Positions 6,929 through 11,064 of a stretch of 11,064 nucleotides of DNA are shown here, piece after piece. This DNA comes from Burkholderiales bacterium (GTDB lineage: Bacteria > Pseudomonadota > Gammaproteobacteria > Burkholderiales > SG8-41). The position numbers and the translations under genes are program-made. Location of the stretch: NCBI GenBank assembly GCA_019746155.1, contig JAIESJ010000217.1, positions 1-11,064 of the forward strand, written 5' to 3'. How positions within the stretch are numbered: position 1 is the first letter of the stretch; every line of letters starts with the position of its first letter. Below the pieces are notes generated by a model. That model made no database searches, was not told the origin of the DNA, and saw only the letters and a program-made list of their open reading frames with translations.

Positions 6929-8095
6929 ATGGCCGTTCCGCTTTCCTATGTCGTCCGCAACCTCTGGGTCCGGCGGCTCACCACCACACTGACCGTCGGC
7001 GGTCTGGCATTGGTGGTTTACGTCTTCGCGACGGTGCTCATGCTCGATGCCGGACTCAAACGCACACTGGTCACCACGGGTGAATACGACAATGTGGTGG
7101 TGATCCGCAAGGGCACCGAAACCGAGGTGCAGAGCAGCATTTACCGCGATCAGGCGGGCATCATCGAGATGCACGCCGCGGTGGCGATCGGGCAGGACGG
7201 GCGGCGCATGGCGTCGAAGGAGACCGTCGTGCTGATTTCGCTCATGCGGCGCGGCGACGACAAGCCCTCCAACGTGGTGATACGCGGCACTGCGCCCGTC
7301 GGGCTCGCGCTGCGGCCGCAGGTGAGAATCGCCGAGGGCCGGATGTTCCGTCCGGGGTCGTCCGAAATCATCGTCGCCGGCAGCATCGCCCGGCGCTTTG
7401 AAGGCACGGCGATCGGCAGCGGGCTCCGTTTCGCGCAGCGCGACTGGACCGTGGTGGGCACGTTTGACGCCGGCGGCAGCGGCTTCGACTCGGAGATCTG
7501 GGGCGACGTCGATCAGTTGATGCAGTCCTTCCGTCGCACGGCGTACTCGTCGATGGTGGTGCGGCTGGCGGATACCGGGCTGTACGATCGGTTCAAAACG
7601 GACATCGATAGCGATCCCCGGCTTGCCAATGAAGTGAAACGGGAGCGGGTGTTCTACAGCGACCAGTCGCGGGCGCTGTCCAAATTCATCAATATTCTCG
7701 GACTCACGTTGTCCGTTATTTTCTCCATCGGCGCAATGATCGGTGCCATGATCACCATGTATGTATCGGTGGCGAGCCGGGTGACCGAGATCGGCACGCT
7801 GCGCGCTCTCGGCTTCAAGCGTGCAGGCATACTCTGGGCATTCGTGATGGAAGCGCTGCTGATGGGGCTGGCGGGCGGGCTGGCGGGGCTTGCACTCGCT
7901 TCGTCGATGCAGTTCGCTTCTTTTTCCACGACCAATTTCCAGACCTTCGCTGATCTTTCGTTCCGCTTCATCCTCACCCCGGGCATTGCCGTGAAGACGC
8001 TCCTTTTCGCGCTCGTGATGGGATTGGCAGGCGGGTTCCTGCCGGCTGTGCGCGCGGCGCGGCTCAATATCGTCGATGCGCTGCGCGCGATCTGA
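6929..8095 (+). CDS. ABC exporter permease 2, FtsX family (MacB/DevC-like)
   Basis: A 388-residue FtsX-type permease, last gene of the exporter operon. Helix 1 is about 19-39, preceded by PLSYVVRNLWVRRLTTTLT. A periplasmic domain (about 45-250) is followed by helices at about 256-280, 301-325 and 352-372. The coupling segment ASRVTEIGTLRALGF and the closing ARLNIVDALRAI fit the family better than the equivalent segments of permease 1. The two periplasmic domains are clearly different in sequence, so this is not a recent duplication. ATG 6929 has GGGAAA 5 bases upstream. In LolC/LolE-like pairs the two permeases have distinct roles, and the same may hold here (inference). No outer-membrane channel gene follows. 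Confidence 0.92.
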   Translation: MAVPLSYVVRNLWVRRLTTTLTVGGLALVVYVFATVLMLDAGLKRTLVTTGEYDNVVVIRKGTETEVQSSIYRDQAGIIEMHAAVAIGQDGRRMASKETVVLISLMRRGDDKPSNVVIRGTAPVGLALRPQVRIAEGRMFRPGSSEIIVAGSIARRFEGTAIGSGLRFAQRDWTVVGTFDAGGSGFDSEIWGDVDQLMQSFRRTAYSSMVVRLADTGLYDRFKTDIDSDPRLANEVKRERVFYSDQSRALSKFINILGLTLSVIFSIGAMIGAMITMYVSVASRVTEIGTLRALGFKRAGILWAFVMEALLMGLAGGLAGLALASSMQFASFSTTNFQTFADLSFRFILTPGIAVKTLLFALVMGLAGGFLPAVRAARLNIVDALRAI

Positions 8096-8140
8096 CGGCT
8101 GCGCAAACTGCGGAGGGATACGCCCGCCGATCTGCCGCCG

Positions 8141-8156
8141 GGCTGCGAGCGCAGCC
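8141..8156 (+). terminator. Short GC hairpin after the exporter operon
   Basis: GGCTGC, loop GAGC, GCAGCC form a perfect six-pair stem 46 bases after the permease stop. No T-run follows on the plus strand, so it is at best a weak or factor-dependent terminator. Confidence 0.2.
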
Positions 8157-8160
8157 GCAG

Positions 8161-8200
8161 GGAATATTATAAGTATATGATTTTAATGTATAATTATACG
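8161..8200. promoter_or_regulatory. AT-rich island with perfect 12-base palindrome, probable promoter region of the cyclase gene
   Basis: About 40 bases of mostly A and T in an otherwise GC-rich window. They contain the palindrome GTATAATTATAC (8188-8199), with a perfect TATAAT readable on either strand (8189-8194 on plus). No strong -35 is seen. If used on the plus strand, the transcript would carry a leader of roughly 105 bases before the cyclase ATG. A regulator operator is an alternative reading. Confidence 0.4.
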
Positions 8201-8306
8201 TAGGACCGGCAGGGGCTGTGCATGGGTGCGGGTTTTGTTAAAGTGCATCGTCGCCGTGCCATGAAACCTGTGACAGGCGTTACTGCGACTGCTTTTTTTC
8301 CGGGCC

Positions 8307-9980
8307 ATGACCAACGAAGCAACAGCCTCTGCGCCAAGTACGGACCAGCTGCCGTTCATGAGCAGGCGCTTCCTCGTCCTGTTCGGGGTGGTCGCTGTGC
8401 TGGGGAGCGTGCTGGCGTGGTTTTTGAGCAGCGCGCTGCTGCAGGACCGGATCGCAGCGCTGATGGCGGGCGAGGAGCGCAAGATCCGGCAGGACGTATC
8501 GAACATCAGCGAGAATCTCGAACGCATTCTCAATCGGCTGCAGGGGCTGCCGGCCGTGCTGGCCATCGGCAGCGATGTCGCGGCCGTCCTCGCTGCATTC
8601 GGACCCGACGTCAAGTCGTCTCCGCTTGCCCTGGATGCCCGGAAGGCCGCGTGGACACGCCATCCGGATTTGCTGGCTCTGAACCGGCAATTGATGGCGG
8701 CCGCAAGGGAAATGGATGTGGACGTCATCTGGGTCATGAATGCGAGCGGAGATTGTGTGGCGGCAAGCAACTTTACCGAGCGCACGAGCTTCGTCGGCAC
8801 CAATTATGTGGACCGCAGCTACTTCAAGTCGGCACAGGCCGGCAACCGCGGACACCAGTACGCGATGGGGCGGGTCACCAACGTGCCGGGCCTGTTCTTT
8901 TCAGCGCCCGTGATGGCGGGAACACGGTTCCTCGGGGCGGTGGCGATCAAGATCGATCTGCCGAGGCTGGCGCCGTGGGTCAATCATCCTCATGCTTTTG
9001 TGACGGACGAGAACGGCGTCGTCATTCTTGCCGGCGACCGCGGCCTGGAAATGCGCGCCTTGCCGGGCAGCGCCGTCTTCCAGTGGTCGGCGGAACAGCG
9101 GCTGGCGCGTTACAAGCGTTCGGAGTTTGAGCTTCTCGGGATAGAGGCCGGCCGCAGCAGCGGAGGACTGGCGCGCGTGACCGGTTCTCCGCACCCGCAC
9201 CTTGTTGCGCACAACGAGCTTGCCCAGTACGGCGTCGTCGTACACATGCTGGTGCCGATCAAGGATATCGAGAGCATGCGCGGCGATGCATTCATCGCCT
9301 TCCTGCTGCTCTCGTTTTCGGGGGTCATGCTGATTGCGCTGGTTTTCGGTGCGCGCATCTATGTGTTGCGCGCGCGCCAGCACCGTCAAAGCATCGAGGC
9401 GACAAACGCATCGCTGAACGAACTCAACGAACATCTCAACCGTATTGCCAGGACCGATTCGCTTACCGATTGTGCCAACCGGCGGCACTTCCAGGCGTGT
9501 CTCGAGACCGAACTGGTCCGTGCCGGCCGCTATGGCCGCGAATGCAGCCTGCTGCTCATCGACATCGACTTTTTCAAGCAGATCAATGACCGGCACGGCC
9601 ACGCCACAGGCGATGAAGCGCTGCGCCACTTCGTGCAGATAGTCCGCCAGCAATTGCGCAGCCAGGATGAACTCGGGCGCCTGGGCGGCGAGGAGTTTGC
9701 CGTCCTGTTGCCTGAGACCGGGTTGGCGAATGCGATTGCAGCTGCAGAGCGCATCCGTTGCGCGGTCGAGGCGGCGCCGCTACGGTTCGGGGGCGTGCAA
9801 ATCCCGCTGACCGCAAGCTTTGGCGTTGCATGCTGGAAATCGCCCGCTGAATCGGCTGATGCGCTGTTGCAACGCGCCGACACGGCGCTGTATGCAGCGA
9901 AGTCCGGCGGACGGAACCGCGTGGCCAGTGCCGACGGTGCCGCAGACCAGTTGCCTCGAAGCCTATCGCAGACTGCCTGA
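8307..9980 (+). CDS. Membrane diguanylate cyclase with DctB-like periplasmic dCACHE sensor
   Basis: A 557-residue inner-membrane enzyme predicted to make c-di-GMP from two GTP. Order: cytoplasmic N-tail, membrane helix 1 (about 22-43), periplasmic sensor (44-328), membrane helix 2 (329-348), coiled linker (355-380), GGDEF domain (381-540). The sensor segment IWVMNASGDCVAAS...SFVGTNYVDRSYF...GNRGHQYAMGRVTNVPG (141-195) strongly resembles the double-CACHE domain of DctB kinases, which bind C4-dicarboxylates. The ligand here is inferred. The cyclase site is intact: metal-binding D419 and D421 in LIDIDFFKQIND, and G460-G-E-E-F464. The inhibitory RxxD site (R451-SQ-D454) lies five residues before it. 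Odd: the usual LTGLANRR reads LTDCANRR. There is no EAL domain. ATG 8307 is the first start after an in-frame stop at 8271 but lacks a clear ribosome binding site. M18 (8358) is a second option. Confidence 0.92.
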   Translation: MTNEATASAPSTDQLPFMSRRFLVLFGVVAVLGSVLAWFLSSALLQDRIAALMAGEERKIRQDVSNISENLERILNRLQGLPAVLAIGSDVAAVLAAFGPDVKSSPLALDARKAAWTRHPDLLALNRQLMAAAREMDVDVIWVMNASGDCVAASNFTERTSFVGTNYVDRSYFKSAQAGNRGHQYAMGRVTNVPGLFFSAPVMAGTRFLGAVAIKIDLPRLAPWVNHPHAFVTDENGVVILAGDRGLEMRALPGSAVFQWSAEQRLARYKRSEFELLGIEAGRSSGGLARVTGSPHPHLVAHNELAQYGVVVHMLVPIKDIESMRGDAFIAFLLLSFSGVMLIALVFGARIYVLRARQHRQSIEATNASLNELNEHLNRIARTDSLTDCANRRHFQACLETELVRAGRYGRECSLLLIDIDFFKQINDRHGHATGDEALRHFVQIVRQQLRSQDELGRLGGEEFAVLLPETGLANAIAAAERIRCAVEAAPLRFGGVQIPLTASFGVACWKSPAESADALLQRADTALYAAKSGGRNRVASADGAADQLPRSLSQTA

Positions 9981-10544
9981 CGGCGCGCCGCGTTTTTCGG
10001 TCAGCCCCTGCGCAGAGGGTTCGACCGTGCCCATGTGAAATCTGTATTCGCCCTGCCTGCGGTCGTTATAGTAGTGGGCGAGCGTATTGCGCACGGTGGC
10101 GAAAGCGAGCTGTTCCCACGGGATTTCGCGTTCCGTGAACAGCTGGGCTTCGAGCGTTTCGGCGCCGGCATGAAAATCCAGGTCGAGCAACTGTGCGCGG
10201 AACAGGATGTAGACCTGGTTGATGTGGGGAATGTTGTAAAGCGCGTAGAGCGGCCCGATTTCCACGCGCGCGTTGGCTTCCTCCAGCGTTTCACGCACTG
10301 CGCCCTGACAGATGGTTTCGCCGTTTTCCATGAAACCCGCCGGTACCGTCCACAAGCCGTAACGCGGCTCGATGGCGCGCCGGCACAGCAGAATCCTGTC
10401 TTCCCATTCGACGATGCAGCCGACCACCATCTTCGGGTTCTGGTAATGGATGGTGTCGCAGGCATCGCATACATGACGCGGCAGGGTGTCGCCGGCCGGC
10501 ACCTTCAGCGTGACCGGCGCGCCGCAGTTGCTGCAGAATTTCAT
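9963..10544 (-). CDS. NUDIX hydrolase with N-terminal zinc ribbon (NudC-like)
   Basis: A 193-residue cytoplasmic pyrophosphohydrolase acting on a nucleoside diphosphate linked to another group. NAD(H), ADP-ribose or FAD are possible substrates in the family, and the exact one is not readable. A zinc ribbon is given by C4, C7, C26 and C29 (CSNCG ... CDACD). The NUDIX box runs G70-x5-E76-x7-R84-E85-x2-E88-E89, with metal-binding glutamates intact. The usual glycine after EE is replaced (EEANARV), as in many short NudC-like proteins as I recall them. It is shorter than E. coli NudC (257 residues) and lacks its N-terminal domain. The last 15 residues (QGLTEKRGAPSGSLR) look like an unstructured tail. 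Its 3' end overlaps the cyclase gene by 18 bases, tail to tail. The start has no strong ribosome binding site, but a promoter lies close upstream. Confidence 0.9.
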   Translation of the reverse strand: MKFCSNCGAPVTLKVPAGDTLPRHVCDACDTIHYQNPKMVVGCIVEWEDRILLCRRAIEPRYGLWTVPAGFMENGETICQGAVRETLEEANARVEIGPLYALYNIPHINQVYILFRAQLLDLDFHAGAETLEAQLFTEREIPWEQLAFATVRNTLAHYYNDRRQGEYRFHMGTVEPSAQGLTEKRGAPSGSLR

Positions 10545-10570
10545 GATGTCATGCGCTTTTTGACACCATA

Positions 10571-10598
10571 ACTATACGGTAACATCAGTCCGTTGCAA
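10571..10598 (-). promoter_or_regulatory. Candidate sigma70 promoter for the NUDIX gene
   Basis: On the minus strand TTGCAA (10598-10593), 16 bases, then TATAGT (10576-10571). Both boxes match the consensus well. Transcription would start about 20 bases before ATG 10544. The rest of the 135-base gap to the next gene (10545-10679) shows no gene. Confidence 0.5.
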
Positions 10599-10679
10599 AA
10601 CGCGGCAACTGATGCCGACAGCGGGGCAGGCGGTTTTTCCGGGGCGTTTTGTTCGCGCAGACGGGGCCGCCCGTGATGT

Positions 10680-11064
10680 TTACCTGGGGTCGTTTTCGCC
10701 CGACGTCTTGAACGGGCTGCGCTCGTTCAGTGCGCCGACGTAATGCGCCATGCCCTGCGTCTCGCGCGCAAGGAACTGCCCGACGGCGGCGGCGAACTCG
10801 GGATGTGCAAGCCAGTGGACGGAGCAGGTTTCCACCGGCAGCAGCCCGCGCGCGATCTTGTGCTCGCCCTGCGCACCGCCTTCGAAGGTGTCCAGGCCGC
10901 GCGCGATGCAGTAATCAATGCCTTGGTAATAGCAGGCTTCGAAATGCAGCCCGGGATGGAATTCGAGTGCGCCCCAGTAGCGGCCGAACAAACTGCGGCG
11001 GTTGCGGATATTGAGCGAAGCGGCGATCGGCCTGCCGTCGCGCTTTGCCACCACCAGCAGTGTA
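10680..11064 (-). CDS. FemAB/GNAT-like acyltransferase (DUF482 family), 3' part only
   Basis: The C-terminal 127 or so residues of a protein whose 5' end lies beyond the right edge. The frame is open through the last base, so the in-frame GTG at 11054 is not taken as the start. The visible part matches the FemAB-like / DUF482 family (Pfam family annotated as peptidoglycan biosynthesis/recognition). Seen are RDGRPIAASLNIRNR, LFGRYWGALEFHPGLHFEACYY, GIDYCIARGLDTFEGGAQGEHK and ARGLLPVET, ending ALNERSPFK with a short tail. The GGAQGEHK segment is the best conserved. Intact members are near 380 residues. They are thought to transfer an acyl or aminoacyl group, but the substrate is not established. 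TAA is at 10682-10680. The NUDIX gene follows on the same strand after 135 bases, with its own promoter candidate. Confidence 0.85.
   Translation of the reverse strand, partial: TLLVVAKRDGRPIAASLNIRNRRSLFGRYWGALEFHPGLHFEACYYQGIDYCIARGLDTFEGGAQGEHKIARGLLPVETCSVHWLAHPEFAAAVGQFLARETQGMAHYVGALNERSPFKTSGENDPR

Noticed and set aside
6104..7174. A 356-codon minus-strand open frame over both permease genes
   Set aside because: It spans two real genes on the opposite strand and reads as H/R/D-rich shadow sequence.
8200..8306. A c-di-GMP riboswitch in the cyclase leader
   Set aside because: No GEMM-type core or convincing paired stems were seen by eye; only the long leader supports the idea.
8222..9130. 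A 302-codon plus-strand open frame starting before the cyclase
   Set aside because: It overlaps the cyclase in another frame and shows no recognisable domain, while the cyclase frame carries sensor and GGDEF motifs.

Overview
The window looks like a high-GC proteobacterial chromosome, most likely a betaproteobacterium. This is judged from codon use, from the style of the glutaryl-CoA dehydrogenase, and from a FemAB-like acyltransferase lying near a NudC-like NUDIX gene. No rRNA, tRNA, CRISPR, transposase or phage gene is visible. It reads as ordinary core and accessory chromosome rather than a mobile island.

Layout, left to right. (1) A minus-strand acyl-CoA hydratase of the HTD2/FAS1-like MaoC type (76-924), with an ambiguous fragment at the left edge. 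(2) A plus-strand remnant of a DSD1-family PLP enzyme (1059-1499), reduced to four family blocks in correct order with the intervening parts missing and one block in another frame. (3) A TerC-family integral membrane protein (1679-2440), convergent with (4) glutaryl-CoA dehydrogenase gcdH (2466-3659, minus). (5) Divergent from gcdH, a four-gene operon for a tripartite ABC exporter: periplasmic adaptor (3761-4981), MacB/LolD-type ATPase (5002-5691) and two FtsX-type permeases (5744-6898 and 6929-8095). (6) After a 211-base intergenic stretch with a very AT-rich palindrome, a membrane diguanylate cyclase with a DctB-like periplasmic sensor domain (8307-9980). (7) A convergent NUDIX hydrolase (9963-10544, minus). 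(8) The 3' part of a FemAB/GNAT-like acyltransferase gene running off the right edge (10680-11064, minus).

How the genes work together. The clear functional unit is the exporter. The adaptor carries an R-x3-L-x6-S motif at its hairpin tip, so it should dock to a TolC-type outer-membrane channel encoded elsewhere. The ATPase would drive a heterodimer of the two permeases. The cyclase downstream has an intact GGEEF active site and an RxxD inhibitory site. Its sensor resembles that of the C4-dicarboxylate kinase DctB, so it may couple an organic acid signal to c-di-GMP. The hydratase and gcdH both act on short-chain acyl-CoAs derived from dicarboxylic acids, but each stands alone and no shared pathway is demonstrated. 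I found no convincing new defence or mobile system. The most unusual items are the multiply deleted PLP-enzyme remnant and the AT-rich palindromic promoter region before the cyclase.
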